Origin: Nocardioides hwasunensis
GTDB lineage: Bacteria > Actinomycetota > Actinomycetes > Propionibacteriales > Nocardioidaceae
NCBI RefSeq assembly: GCF_014779665.1
Contig: NZ_JACXYY010000008.1
Location: 62,001 to 126,000, forward strand
Length of the DNA: 64,000 nt
Direction: 5' to 3'
Shown here piece by piece: positions 1 to 7,753 of the stretch; position 1 is the first letter of the stretch; every line of letters begins with the position of its first letter. The position numbers were made by a program, and so were the translations under genes. Below the pieces are notes generated by a model that worked only from the letters and a program-made list of their open reading frames with translations, did no database searches and was not told the origin of the DNA.

Positions 1-1034
1 ATCGCCCACGCGGGGTCGGCGTCGTCGATGCCGGCTGTCTGCCAGGCGCGCCGTGCCGCGCGGCGCCGGCGCTCTGGCAGTCCGTCCCACCAGCCGACGA
101 CGGTGTCGTTGTCGTGCGTGCCGGTGTAGACGACCTGGTCGTGATGCAGGTTCTCGGGCTCGTGCGAGCGGTCCTCGCCGTCGGGGTCGAAGGCGAACTG
201 CAGGACCGCCATCCCGGGGAGGCCGAGGGCCGAGCGGAGCCGTCGCACCGGCTCGTCGATGACCCCGAGATCCTCTGCCACGACAGGCAGCGGTCCGAGC
301 TCGGCGGCCGCCGCGTCGAACACCGCACGGCCGGGCCCCGGCTCCCAGGTGCCGTCCTCGGCGGTGTCGTGATCGGCCGGGACGGCCCAGCAGGCGGCGA
401 AACCGCGGAAGTGGTCGACCCGCACCAGGTCGTAGAGCTCGAGGCTGCGTCGCAGCCGCTCCACCCACCACCGGTAGCCGTCCGCCTCCATCGCCTTCCA
501 GTCGTAGAGGGGGTTGCCCCACAGCTGACCGGTGTCGCTGTAGGCATCCGGCGGCACGCCCGCGACGGCATCGTCGCGGAACAGCTGCGGCCACGCCGAT
601 GCGTCCGCGCTGCCCGCGGCGACGTAGATGGGGATGTCACCCAGGACCTGCACACCGTGGTCGGCGGCGAACGACCGCAGTGCGCCCCACTCCCGCTCGA
701 AGCGCACCTGGTCGGCGAGGTCGCCACCGTGGGCCGACCACGACCCAGCCCAGTAGGCGTGGTCGTCGGCGTAGGCCGCCACCTCGGTGTCGCTGACCAC
801 GGCGGCGGGGTCCTCGAGCAGTCCCGACCACGCGGCGAACGCCGAGGGGGAGGCGTAGGGCGAGCCGTGCTCGTCCGGGACCGTCAGCGGCAGCACCTGC
901 CACACCGACTGGCCGGCATCGGCCAACCACCGCACGAAGTCCCGCGCCGGCTCCCCGAGCCTGCCACCGGGGAGGGAGGTGATGTGGAGCTGAACCCCAG
1001 CGGCCCGCTCGGGGATGCCTGAAGAAGCAGCCAT
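1..1034 (-). CDS. malQ: 4-alpha-glucanotransferase (amylomaltase, GH77), 3' end outside window
   Basis: Transfers alpha-1,4-glucan segments between maltodextrins or to glucose in the cytoplasm, as part of glycogen/maltodextrin metabolism. The visible 344 residues start at ATG 1034. They carry the GH77 landmarks: a GDIPIYVA segment near residue 132, SDTGQLWGNPLYDW near 166-179, the nucleophile Asp207 in RVDHFRGF, the acid/base Glu254 in VAEDLG and Asp308 in THDND. The C-terminal part (about a third of a short-type MalQ) lies beyond base 1. It follows the response-regulator gene on the same strand after a 46-bp gap, so it could be read through from that operon, but its function is unrelated. 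Family assignment is essentially certain; physiological substrate is inferred. Confidence 0.96.
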   Translation of the reverse strand, partial: MAASSGIPERAAGVQLHITSLPGGRLGEPARDFVRWLADAGQSVWQVLPLTVPDEHGSPYASPSAFAAWSGLLEDPAAVVSDTEVAAYADDHAYWAGSWSAHGGDLADQVRFEREWGALRSFAADHGVQVLGDIPIYVAAGSADASAWPQLFRDDAVAGVPPDAYSDTGQLWGNPLYDWKAMEADGYRWWVERLRRSLELYDLVRVDHFRGFAACWAVPADHDTAEDGTWEPGPGRAVFDAAAAELGPLPVVAEDLGVIDEPVRRLRSALGLPGMAVLQFAFDPDGEDRSHEPENLHHDQVVYTGTHDNDTVVGWWDGLPERRRRAARRAWQTAGIDDADPAWA

Positions 1035-1080
1035 GGCGCCACCCTGTCACGCCGACCGGCAGGGCCCGGCTGCGAGTCGG

Positions 1081-1737
1081 TCAGCCCACCAGCCCGTGCT
1101 CGTGCGCGAAGACCACGATCTGCACCCGGTCGCGCAGCGAGAGCTTGCGCAGCACCGAGCCGACGTGGGTCTTGACCGTCGACTCGGAGGCGAAGATCAG
1201 CCCGGCGATCTCGGTGTTCGACAGACCGCGGGCGACGGCGGCGAAGACCTCGCGCTCCTTGTCGGTCAGGGAGAGGTACGCCGCCGGGGCGGGCGCGCGT
1301 GCCACGAACTGGCCCTGCAGCAGCAGGGACAGGTCCGCGGGGGCGAGCACCGCGTTGCCGGCGTACACCGTGCGGATCGCGTCGCGCAGCATGACCGGGG
1401 TGGTGTCCTTGAGCAGGAAGCCGCTGGCGCCGTAGCGGATCGCGGTGGCTGCACGGTCGTCGAGGTTGAAGGTGGTCAGCACGACCACGCGCAGGGGCTG
1501 CTCGCGCCTCGAGACCCGGTCGGGTGCGAAGAGCTGCCGGGTCGCCTCGACACCGTCCATCTCCGGCATCCGGATGTCCATGAGCACCACGTCGGGCTGG
1601 AGCTCGTCGCAGACCGCGACCGCCTCGAAGCCGTCACCGGCGACGCCGACGACCTCCATCTCGTCCTGCGCGTCGACGATCACCCGCACGCCCTCGCGGA
1701 AGAGCTCCTGGTCGTCGACCAGCACCACCCGGATCAC
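1081..1737 (-). CDS. NarL/LuxR-family two-component response regulator
   Basis: A 218-residue DNA-binding response regulator. The receiver domain occupies about residues 1-120, with the acidic pair DD near 8-9, phosphoacceptor Asp54 in LMDIRMP and the switch lysine in FLLKD. A GerE/LuxR helix-turn-helix follows from about 150 (LTDKEREVF, then ASESTVKTHV). GTG start 1737 overlaps the stop of the upstream histidine kinase by 4 nt (GTGA), so the two are translationally coupled cognate partners. It is the last gene of the six-gene VanX/Alr/Ddl operon. The regulator is NarL-type, not the OmpR-type VanR of classical glycopeptide-resistance clusters. Target genes are unknown; the triple palindrome in front of the operon is a plausible site. 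Confidence 0.95.
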   Translation of the reverse strand: MIRVVLVDDQELFREGVRVIVDAQDEMEVVGVAGDGFEAVAVCDELQPDVVLMDIRMPEMDGVEATRQLFAPDRVSRREQPLRVVVLTTFNLDDRAATAIRYGASGFLLKDTTPVMLRDAIRTVYAGNAVLAPADLSLLLQGQFVARAPAPAAYLSLTDKEREVFAAVARGLSNTEIAGLIFASESTVKTHVGSVLRKLSLRDRVQIVVFAHEHGLVG

Positions 1738-3083
1738 GCGCCGCCCCGCACCGGCACCCAGGCCGTGGCCGTGAACGTCTGGCCGCCGGCCTCGTCGCGA
1801 CGGCGTACGTCGAGCCTGCCGCCGACCGCCTCCAGCCGGCGGCGCATCCCGTCAACGCCCTGGCCGGGGGTGGCCGCCGCGACGCGTGCGGTCTCGCCGC
1901 CGGTGATCGACCGGATCGGCTGGGTGACGTCGGACGACTGCTCGACACCGACGACGTTGCGGACCTCGAGGCGCAGCTCGCCCTCCCAGTGGCGTTCGAC
2001 GAAGACGGGGCTGTCCCGACGCCCGTGCTTGATGGCGTTGGTCAGCATCTCCTGCAGCACACGGTAGGCGACGGTCTCGAGCTCCGGCGGCATCGGCTGG
2101 GGCTGGCCCACGACGGTGGAGACGACCTCGTGGCCACTGCCCCGCACACCGTCGACCAGCGTGTCGAGACTGCCGCTGCGACCTGACGACGTCGGGCTCT
2201 GCGTGCTGGTGAGGACCTGGCGCACGTCCTGCAGGGAGGTCCGGGCGGAGGTGGCAATGGTCTCCATCGTCGCCTTGAGCTTCTCGGTGTCCGCGTCCTT
2301 GAGGTACTGCGCGGACTCGGCCTGGGCCAGGATCACCGCCAGCGAGTGGCCGACCACGTCGTGCACGTCGCGGGCCAGCCGCGTCTGCTCCTCCCGCAGC
2401 CGGGCGATCTCGCGCGCCTGCTCCGACTCCTGCACCGCACGGGCGGCGTCCTCCTCGGCGGCGACCTGCGAGACCCGCGACTGCTCGGCCCGCGAGCCGA
2501 AGCGCAGCGCGAGGCCGGCCAGCCACGGCACGCCGAGGACCAGCATCCCCAGGACCGCGGAGCCGACCTGCCACGACGAGCCGAAGCGGTAGGCCCCGTT
2601 GATGATGCTGTTGTAGTCGATGAAGCCGGCGAGGACGTCGTAGACCTCGGAGGCGGCGAAGAGCACCACCACCGCAGCGCCGAGCGGGATCGACAGCGCG
2701 CTGAGCCACACGGTCAGCGTGCTCCCCCACCTCGCCGTGCCGAACGCGACGAACCCGATCGTCAGCTGGGTCAGCAGCACGGGGGTGCCGGTCATGACCT
2801 GGAGGAAGCAGACCAGCCACACCAGGGCGAGACCGATCCCGGGCGCCCGGCGGCTCAGGCCCACCGCCGCTGCGATGCCGAGCACGACCAGGACGAGGGG
2901 GAGGCGGGTGCCGTAGAGCTGCACCGTGTGGGTGGCCTCGACGAGTCCGAGCAGGAGCACCAGAGCGGCGAGGACGGCGTCGGGCGCCCAGGACCGGACC
3001 CGGGTGAGGTCGAGGTCGAGGTCGCCACCGTCGGAGCGCCGCCGGTAGTCCGGTCGTCCCCCCTGGAGTGCGGGACGGCTCAT
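1734..3083 (-). CDS. Sensor histidine kinase (HisKA_3 / NarX-DesK type)
   Basis: A 449-residue membrane sensor kinase. The N-terminal half has about six hydrophobic segments (roughly residues 34-195) with no large extracellular loop, then a coiled coil. The phosphoacceptor is His241 in RDVHDVVGHSL, typical of HisKA_3 kinases, followed by an HATPase domain with the N-box LTNAIKHG and a G-box around GQGVDGMRRR. ATG 3083 overlaps the acyltransferase stop (ATGA), and its own stop overlaps the response-regulator start. I chose this start because the reading frame upstream runs antisense-like through the acyltransferase gene. In context it probably senses a membrane or cell-envelope state relevant to the linked peptidoglycan-precursor genes; the ligand is unknown. 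Confidence 0.93.
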   Translation of the reverse strand: MSRPALQGGRPDYRRRSDGGDLDLDLTRVRSWAPDAVLAALVLLLGLVEATHTVQLYGTRLPLVLVVLGIAAAVGLSRRAPGIGLALVWLVCFLQVMTGTPVLLTQLTIGFVAFGTARWGSTLTVWLSALSIPLGAAVVVLFAASEVYDVLAGFIDYNSIINGAYRFGSSWQVGSAVLGMLVLGVPWLAGLALRFGSRAEQSRVSQVAAEEDAARAVQESEQAREIARLREEQTRLARDVHDVVGHSLAVILAQAESAQYLKDADTEKLKATMETIATSARTSLQDVRQVLTSTQSPTSSGRSGSLDTLVDGVRGSGHEVVSTVVGQPQPMPPELETVAYRVLQEMLTNAIKHGRRDSPVFVERHWEGELRLEVRNVVGVEQSSDVTQPIRSITGGETARVAAATPGQGVDGMRRRLEAVGGRLDVRRRDEAGGQTFTATAWVPVRGGA

Positions 3084-4087
3084 GCCGACACCACCGCGCG
3101 CGTACGCCGCCGCTGCTGGGCGGGCACCTCGACGAGCCGCCAGCTGATCGCCGCCATGACCAGGGTCAGGACCAGCGCCGCGGGGCCGGCGTACGCCTCG
3201 AGCGAGGGCCGCAGCCAGAGGGTCAGCGGATAGTTCCAGAGATAGGCGCCGTAGGACACCGTGCCGAGGACGACCAGCGCCCGCGCCGGTCCTGTGACGG
3301 AGGTCCAGGTCCGCCACGACAGCAGCAGGACCGCGGTCAGCGCGGCGATGGCGGGACCTCCTGCCAGGTAGGTGAGGGCGTGACCCCGCAATGGAATCAC
3401 GCTGAGCACCGCCAGGCCGACGAGCGCCACGGGTGCCGCCCACGCGGGGGCGCCGACGCGGCCGCCGAGGATCCGTGTCGCACCGCCGACGACGAAGCAG
3501 ACCGCCCACGAGGTCGGCAGGGCGTAGGCCAGGTCGGGCGCCTCGTGGAGCCACACCAGCGTCGCGGCGCAGGCGAGCAGGCACGCGGCGGCCACGATCG
3601 CAAGCGCGAGTCGCACCCGGCCGCGGGTGAACGCGACCACCAGCACGGCTGGCCAGAGCAGGTAGAACTGCTCCTCGGTCGCGAGCGTCCACAGGTGGAA
3701 CGTCGCGTCGCTGGCGTGCCCGAAGGGCAGGTTGCCGGTCCACGTCAGCGCGACCAGCACGGTCTTGCCGAGCTCGCCGCGATCGCCGAGCGGGTCGAGC
3801 AGCAGGGTCACCACGACGACACCGGCGACCAGGAAGAGCAGCGCCGGCACCAGCCGTCGGGCACGACGCGCGTAGAACCGCCGAAGGTCCACCCGGTCGG
3901 TCCGCTCCAGCTCGTCGACCAGCAGACCGGTGATGAGGTAGCCGCTGAGCGCGAAGAACATCACGACGCCGACGACCCCGGCGCCGGGGAAGACCGAGGG
4001 CCAGGCGTGGCGCAGCATCACCATCCCGATGGCGATCCCACGCAGCAGGTCGATGCCCTCGATCCGCCCGGAGGTGTGTCCCCTCAC
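3080..4087 (-). CDS. Acyltransferase-3 family integral membrane protein
   Basis: A polytopic membrane protein of 335 residues in the OafA/YrhL acyltransferase-3 family, which O-acylates cell-surface sugars or lipids. The N-terminus has the family hallmark GIDLLRGIAIGMVMLRH (catalytic-type His in the first helix), then FFALSGYLITGLL and the RRFYARRARRLVPAL arginine cluster, followed by about eight further hydrophobic helices. GTG 4087 overlaps the ddl stop; its stop overlaps the kinase start. The context matters: VanT serine racemases of VanC-type clusters are fusions of exactly this membrane domain to an alanine-racemase domain, and here both parts sit as separate genes in one operon. Whether it acts as substrate transporter, acyltransferase or VanT-like membrane partner is inference. 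Confidence 0.9.
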   Translation of the reverse strand: MRGHTSGRIEGIDLLRGIAIGMVMLRHAWPSVFPGAGVVGVVMFFALSGYLITGLLVDELERTDRVDLRRFYARRARRLVPALLFLVAGVVVVTLLLDPLGDRGELGKTVLVALTWTGNLPFGHASDATFHLWTLATEEQFYLLWPAVLVVAFTRGRVRLALAIVAAACLLACAATLVWLHEAPDLAYALPTSWAVCFVVGGATRILGGRVGAPAWAAPVALVGLAVLSVIPLRGHALTYLAGGPAIAALTAVLLLSWRTWTSVTGPARALVVLGTVSYGAYLWNYPLTLWLRPSLEAYAGPAALVLTLVMAAISWRLVEVPAQQRRRTRAVVSA

Positions 4088-5046
4088 GCGACGAGCACGT
4101 CGCGCACGAGGCGGTCGAGCAGGTCGGCGTACGACACCCCGGCCGCGGCGAACATCTTCGGCACCTGCGACTGCTCGGTGAAGCCGGGCATGGTGTTGAC
4201 CTCGTTGAGCACCGGGCCGTCGTCGGTGACGAAGAAGTCGACGCGCGCCACGCCGGCGCAGCCGAGGGCGTCGTAGACCGCGAGCGCGGCGCCCTCGAGC
4301 CCCTTGCGGTCCACGTCGTCCATCACGGCGGGGACGCGGAAGTCCGCGCCACCGCCGTACTTCGCGTCGTAGTCGAACCAGCCGTCCACCACGATCTCCA
4401 ACGCGGGCGAGACCACGCGCGCGCCGTCCGCGGTGCCGAGCACGGCGACGTCGATCTCGCGGCCGACCACGACGTCCTCGACCAGGATCCGGTCGTCGAG
4501 GGCGAGGGCTGCCGCCAGCGCGTCGGGCAGCTCGGCCGCCTCACCGACCAGCGTGACGCCGTGGCTCGAGCCCGCGGCGACCGGCTTCACGACGACCGGG
4601 TGCGTCCAGGCGTACGTCGACGCGGTGGCCGCCGTCAGCAGCCGGCCGGGCGCGGTGGCGATGCCGAGCGCGCCGGCGAGGAGCTTGGTCGCCCACTTGT
4701 CCATCGCGAGCGCGCCCGCGCCGACGCCGGAGCCGACGTAGGGCACCCCGGCGAGCTCGCACAGCGCGGCGAGAGAGCCGTCCTCGCCGCGCGGCCCGTG
4801 CACCACCGGGAGCACGGCCGCGCACGACTGGAGGACCGTCACGGCCTCGCCGAGCCCGAGCTCCCGCTCGCCCATGAGCCAGGTGCCGTCGGGCGCGATG
4901 GTGAGGCGCACGACGTCGTACGCCGTCGGGTCCAGGGCGTCGGCGACCGCGGCGGCGGACGCGAGGGAGACCGCGTGCTCGCAGTTCTGGCCGCCACCGA
5001 CGACGGCGATCCTGGGACGACTGGTGCGGGTCGTGCTGGTGGTCAC
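4084..5046 (-). CDS. ddl: D-alanine--D-alanine (or D-Ala--D-Ser) ligase
   Basis: An ATP-grasp ligase of 320 residues that joins D-Ala to a second D-amino acid for the peptidoglycan stem peptide, in the cytoplasm. Visible: the N-terminal EHAVSLAS motif (Glu23), HGPRGEDGSLAA, ATP-grasp lysines in VVVKPVAAGSSHG (about 151-163), and the metal-binding C-terminal NEVNTMPGF. The omega-loop retains AKY at 228-230, as in D-Ala-D-Ala and D-Ala-D-Ser ligases, unlike VanA/VanB D-lactate ligases. GTG 5046 follows AGGAG and overlaps the alr stop (GTGA); an upstream in-frame start exists but only reads through alr. It is shorter than typical Ddl (about 350-370). Specificity for the second substrate cannot be read with certainty. 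Confidence 0.93.
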   Translation of the reverse strand: MTTSTTRTSRPRIAVVGGGQNCEHAVSLASAAAVADALDPTAYDVVRLTIAPDGTWLMGERELGLGEAVTVLQSCAAVLPVVHGPRGEDGSLAALCELAGVPYVGSGVGAGALAMDKWATKLLAGALGIATAPGRLLTAATASTYAWTHPVVVKPVAAGSSHGVTLVGEAAELPDALAAALALDDRILVEDVVVGREIDVAVLGTADGARVVSPALEIVVDGWFDYDAKYGGGADFRVPAVMDDVDRKGLEGAALAVYDALGCAGVARVDFFVTDDGPVLNEVNTMPGFTEQSQVPKMFAAAGVSYADLLDRLVRDVLVA

Positions 5047-6272
5047 GCGAGGCTCCTGAGACGTGCGGGCGAGGTGGTGATGGCAGTGCGGTGGACGCGC
5101 GAGCCGATGCCGGTGACGACCTCGTGCGCGATGGTGTCGGCCCAGCCGGCCCACTCCGCGACGCTCGGCTCGCCGTGGTCGCCGGGCCCGAGGACGATGG
5201 CCGTGTCGCCGGGCTCGACGTGGTCGTCACCGAGGTCGACGACGACCTGGTCCATGGAGATCCGGCCGACGACCGGGCGGCGACGGCCGCGGAGCAGCAC
5301 CTCGGCGCGACCGGACGCGAGCCGCGGCAGACCGTCGGCGTAGCCCAGCGGCAGCAGCGCGAGGGTGGTCGCCGTCGGCGCGATCCAGGTGTGTCCGTAG
5401 CCGACGCCCGCCCCGGCGCGGACCCGCCGCACGCTGACGACCGGGGCCGTGAGGGTCAGGCCGGCCGCCAGCGGAGTCGCGCCGGACGGGTCGATGCCGA
5501 CCAGGCCGGCGCCGATGCGGACGTGCGTGTGGTGGCTGCGCGGGTCGAGCAGGGTCGCCGACGTGGCGGCGAGGTGCCGCATCTCGGGCCGCAGCCCGGC
5601 CTGGCGCGCGACCTCCAGACCCCACGCGAAGCGGCGGCGCCCGAGGACGTTGCACTCGTCGGCCGGGGCGTCGGCGCAGCCGAGGTGGCCCATCAGCCCG
5701 ACCACGTGCACGAGTCCGGCGCGCTCGGCCCGCCGCGCCGCGCGGCACAGCGCCGGCCAGCCCGAGGGCTCGGCGCCGTCGCGGGACATGCCGGTGTCGA
5801 GGTGCAGGTGCACCCGCGCGGGCCGCTGGACGCTGGCGGCGCGCAGGATCGCCGCGAGGTGCTCGCGCGAGGGGACGGCGAGGTCGACGTCGGCCGCCAG
5901 CGCGGCGGCGTACGACGCATCGAGCGGGTTGAGCCAGCTGAGGATCCGTCCCCCGAGGCCGGCATCGCGCAGGGCGAGCGCTTCGTCGATGCTGGTCACG
6001 CCGAGCGAGGTCGCGCCGTGGGCGAGCGCCGTGCGGGCGACGTCGGCGGCGCCGTGCCCGAAGCCGTCGGCCTTGACGACCGCGATCACCTCGGCGTCGG
6101 TGCGCGCCGCGAACAGCCGGGTGTTGGCGGCGACCGCGGAGAGGTCGACCTGGAGGCGAGGGCCGTGCCCGGTGCCGGTGTCGGGCACGGCGGCGAGGGC
6201 GGTGCAGCTGGGGTGCCCGCGGCGTAGCTCGGAGGAGCGCAGCGGAGGAGAAGAACGTCGTGGGGCACTCAT
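5043..6272 (-). CDS. alr: Alanine racemase (PLP-dependent, fold type III)
   Basis: Interconverts L- and D-alanine (or another small amino acid such as serine) to feed the adjacent ligase. The protein has 409 residues. PLP-binding Lys67 lies in AVVKADGFGHG, where the usual motif is AVVKADAYGHG, so the phosphate-contacting Tyr is Phe here. The catalytic Tyr292 of the second base lies in VGYGHTW. HLHLDTGMSRDG and GRISMDQVVVDLG are further family signatures. The first 35 residues are a poorly conserved extension. ATG 6272 overlaps the VanX-like stop by 4 nt; a longer in-frame extension to about 7379 just reads antisense DNA. Position between a D,D-dipeptidase and a D-Ala ligase suggests a dedicated, not housekeeping, racemase. 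Confidence 0.94.
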   Translation of the reverse strand: MSAPRRSSPPLRSSELRRGHPSCTALAAVPDTGTGHGPRLQVDLSAVAANTRLFAARTDAEVIAVVKADGFGHGAADVARTALAHGATSLGVTSIDEALALRDAGLGGRILSWLNPLDASYAAALAADVDLAVPSREHLAAILRAASVQRPARVHLHLDTGMSRDGAEPSGWPALCRAARRAERAGLVHVVGLMGHLGCADAPADECNVLGRRRFAWGLEVARQAGLRPEMRHLAATSATLLDPRSHHTHVRIGAGLVGIDPSGATPLAAGLTLTAPVVSVRRVRAGAGVGYGHTWIAPTATTLALLPLGYADGLPRLASGRAEVLLRGRRRPVVGRISMDQVVVDLGDDHVEPGDTAIVLGPGDHGEPSVAEWAGWADTIAHEVVTGIGSRVHRTAITTSPARLRSLA

Positions 6273-6898
6273 GCGGCGGCCTCGGACTCGACCCGCGCCG
6301 GACCGTAGAGCGCGGCCGGGGCGCCGGTCGTCAGCGCCCAGTAGCGGTCGCCGTAGCTCCAGTGCCACCACTCGGTCGGATAGTTCACCAGCCCTGCGTC
6401 GCCCAGCACGCGCGCGAGCAGGTCGCGGTGCGCGCGGGCGTCTGCTCCGATGCCCTCCGCGGCGAAGTAGCACGCACCGTCGGACTGCTCGGGCGTCGCG
6501 TCGATCGGCGTACCCAGGTCGAGCTCCTCGCCCGTCACGTCGACCAGCGTCAGGTCGACCGCCGCGCCGGCGACGTGGGGCGCGACCGCGACCGGGGACA
6601 CGAAGCGGCTGGTGAGGACGTCCAGGTCGTCGGCCGAGATGCCGGGGTGGGCCGCGCAGACCTCCGCGGAGTAGGCCGCGATGATCGCCGTCTGGTCGGC
6701 GACCGAGCGGTGTCCCTCGACGACACGGAGCGCGAGGCCGGGCGGGAGCGCGCGCTGCGCCTCGGCCAGCCGGTCCGCCAGCCCCAGGCGTACGAGTGCC
6801 CGTGCCGGCCCGAAGGACTCGTCGAGGCGCACGAGCACCTCCCCTGACTCGTGGACGGGGACGGCGCCGACGCGCGGGTCGGAGAGCAGGATGATCAT
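6269..6898 (-). CDS. VanX/DdpX-type D-alanyl-D-alanine dipeptidase (M15D)
   Basis: A zinc D,D-dipeptidase of about 209 residues that hydrolyses free D-Ala-D-Ala. In glycopeptide-resistance systems this removes the normal precursor; in others it recycles D-alanine. Visible catalytic set: Arg64 in EGHRSV, zinc ligands His108 and Asp115 in the PHVAGAAVDLTL stretch, Glu176 and His179 in TEWWHW. ATG 6898 is preceded by GGGGAG about 10 nt upstream; a start 30 nt further up is possible. It is the first gene of the six-gene overlap chain. No signal peptide is visible, so it is cytoplasmic like VanX, not an exported VanY. It lacks a VanY domain, so it is not a VanXY fusion. Confidence 0.9.
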   Translation of the reverse strand: MIILLSDPRVGAVPVHESGEVLVRLDESFGPARALVRLGLADRLAEAQRALPPGLALRVVEGHRSVADQTAIIAAYSAEVCAAHPGISADDLDVLTSRFVSPVAVAPHVAGAAVDLTLVDVTGEELDLGTPIDATPEQSDGACYFAAEGIGADARAHRDLLARVLGDAGLVNYPTEWWHWSYGDRYWALTTGAPAALYGPARVESEAAA

Positions 6899-7014
6899 GA
6901 CCACCACGCTCCCCGCTCGCGGTGGCATGCACCTCCGCCTCAGGTGCCGAAGGGCTGTCCTCGAGGACGAGATCTCGCGGTGGCGATGCGGAGCGATCCC
7001 GCCCGCTCCGAGCG

Positions 7015-7130
7015 GGACACGTGTCCGAGATGTCGCCCTTGGTTCGGCTGTACGAGGGGAACTCCTCGGACACGTGTCCGCGAAGTTGCCGCAGTTCCGT
7101 GCGCCAGGGCAATGTCACGGACACGTGTCC
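7015..7130. promoter_or_regulatory. Three copies of the palindrome GGACACGTGTCC
   Basis: The perfect 12-bp palindrome GGACACGTGTCC occurs at 7015-7026, 7068-7079 and 7119-7130, that is 53 and 51 bp apart (about five helical turns). Copy 2 extends into a near-perfect 28-bp palindrome (AACT arms at 7060-7087). The copies fill the 256-bp divergent gap between the VanX-like gene and the DUF1992 gene. The even spacing and in-phase placement suggest a multi-site operator. A dispersed repeat family is the alternative. Confidence 0.65.
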
Positions 7131-7154
7131 CGGGGGCGGCCGTAGAGTGGCGGC

Positions 7155-7739
7155 ATGCCGGAGCACGACCGGAAGGACGACGAGTTCGAGGTGGCCGACC
7201 CGCGGTCGGGCCGCCGCGAGGCCGAGCGCGACAGCCGCACGGGTCGCTCGGCAGCCGCCGCCCGGATCGCCCAGCAGTCCTCGTGGGTCGACCTGCAGGT
7301 GCGGCAGGCGATGGAGCGCGGCGAGTTCGACTACCTGCCCGGCCGGGGCAAGCCGATCGAGGACCTCGGGTCCGAGCACGACCCCGACTGGTGGGTCAAG
7401 AAGCTCGTCGAGCGCGAGAACATCGCCCTCCTCCCACCGGCGCTGGCGATCCGCAAGGAGGACGCCGAGCTCGACGGTCGGCTCGACGCGATCAACGTCG
7501 AGTCGGAGGTACGCCGCGAGGTGGAGGAGTTCAACGCCCGCGTGCGCAAGGCGATCTACACCCCGCCGGTCGGACCCTCCGGTCCGCCGGTGATCACGCA
7601 GCAGCGCGACGTCGACGCCGAGGTCGTCGCGTGGACCGAGCGGCGTACGGCTCGCATCGAGGCACAGCGTGCCGCGCGGGCAGCCGTCCGGCCGGAGGCG
7701 CCGAAGCGCCCCTGGTGGCGCCGCCGCTCAGGCGGCTGA
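7155..7739 (+). CDS. DUF1992 family protein (DnaJ-C28-like conserved domain)
   Basis: A 194-residue soluble protein of the DUF1992 family (the conserved region of DnaJ homolog subfamily C member 28); the biochemical role is unknown. The core is recognisable from SWVDLQVRQAMERGEF near residue 44, then DYLPGRGKPIEDLG, DPDWWVKKLVERENI and the NARVRKAIYTPP region. The N-terminus is rich in Arg/Glu/Asp and the C-terminus ends in a basic PWWRRRSGG tail. ATG 7155 begins right after the third palindrome at 7119-7130, so the gene probably shares that regulatory region with the divergent VanX-like operon. It ends 14 bp before the convergent nuoA stop. No functional tie to either neighbour can be argued from sequence. 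Confidence 0.88.
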   Translation: MPEHDRKDDEFEVADPRSGRREAERDSRTGRSAAAARIAQQSSWVDLQVRQAMERGEFDYLPGRGKPIEDLGSEHDPDWWVKKLVERENIALLPPALAIRKEDAELDGRLDAINVESEVRREVEEFNARVRKAIYTPPVGPSGPPVITQQRDVDAEVVAWTERRTARIEAQRAARAAVRPEAPKRPWWRRRSGG

Positions 7740-7753
7740 CCGACCGGTGGCGG

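Noticed and set aside
4084..5046. VanA/VanB-type D-Ala-D-Lac ligase
   Set aside because: The omega-loop keeps AKY, a feature of D-Ala and D-Ser ligases, and there is no VanH-type lactate dehydrogenase gene beside it.
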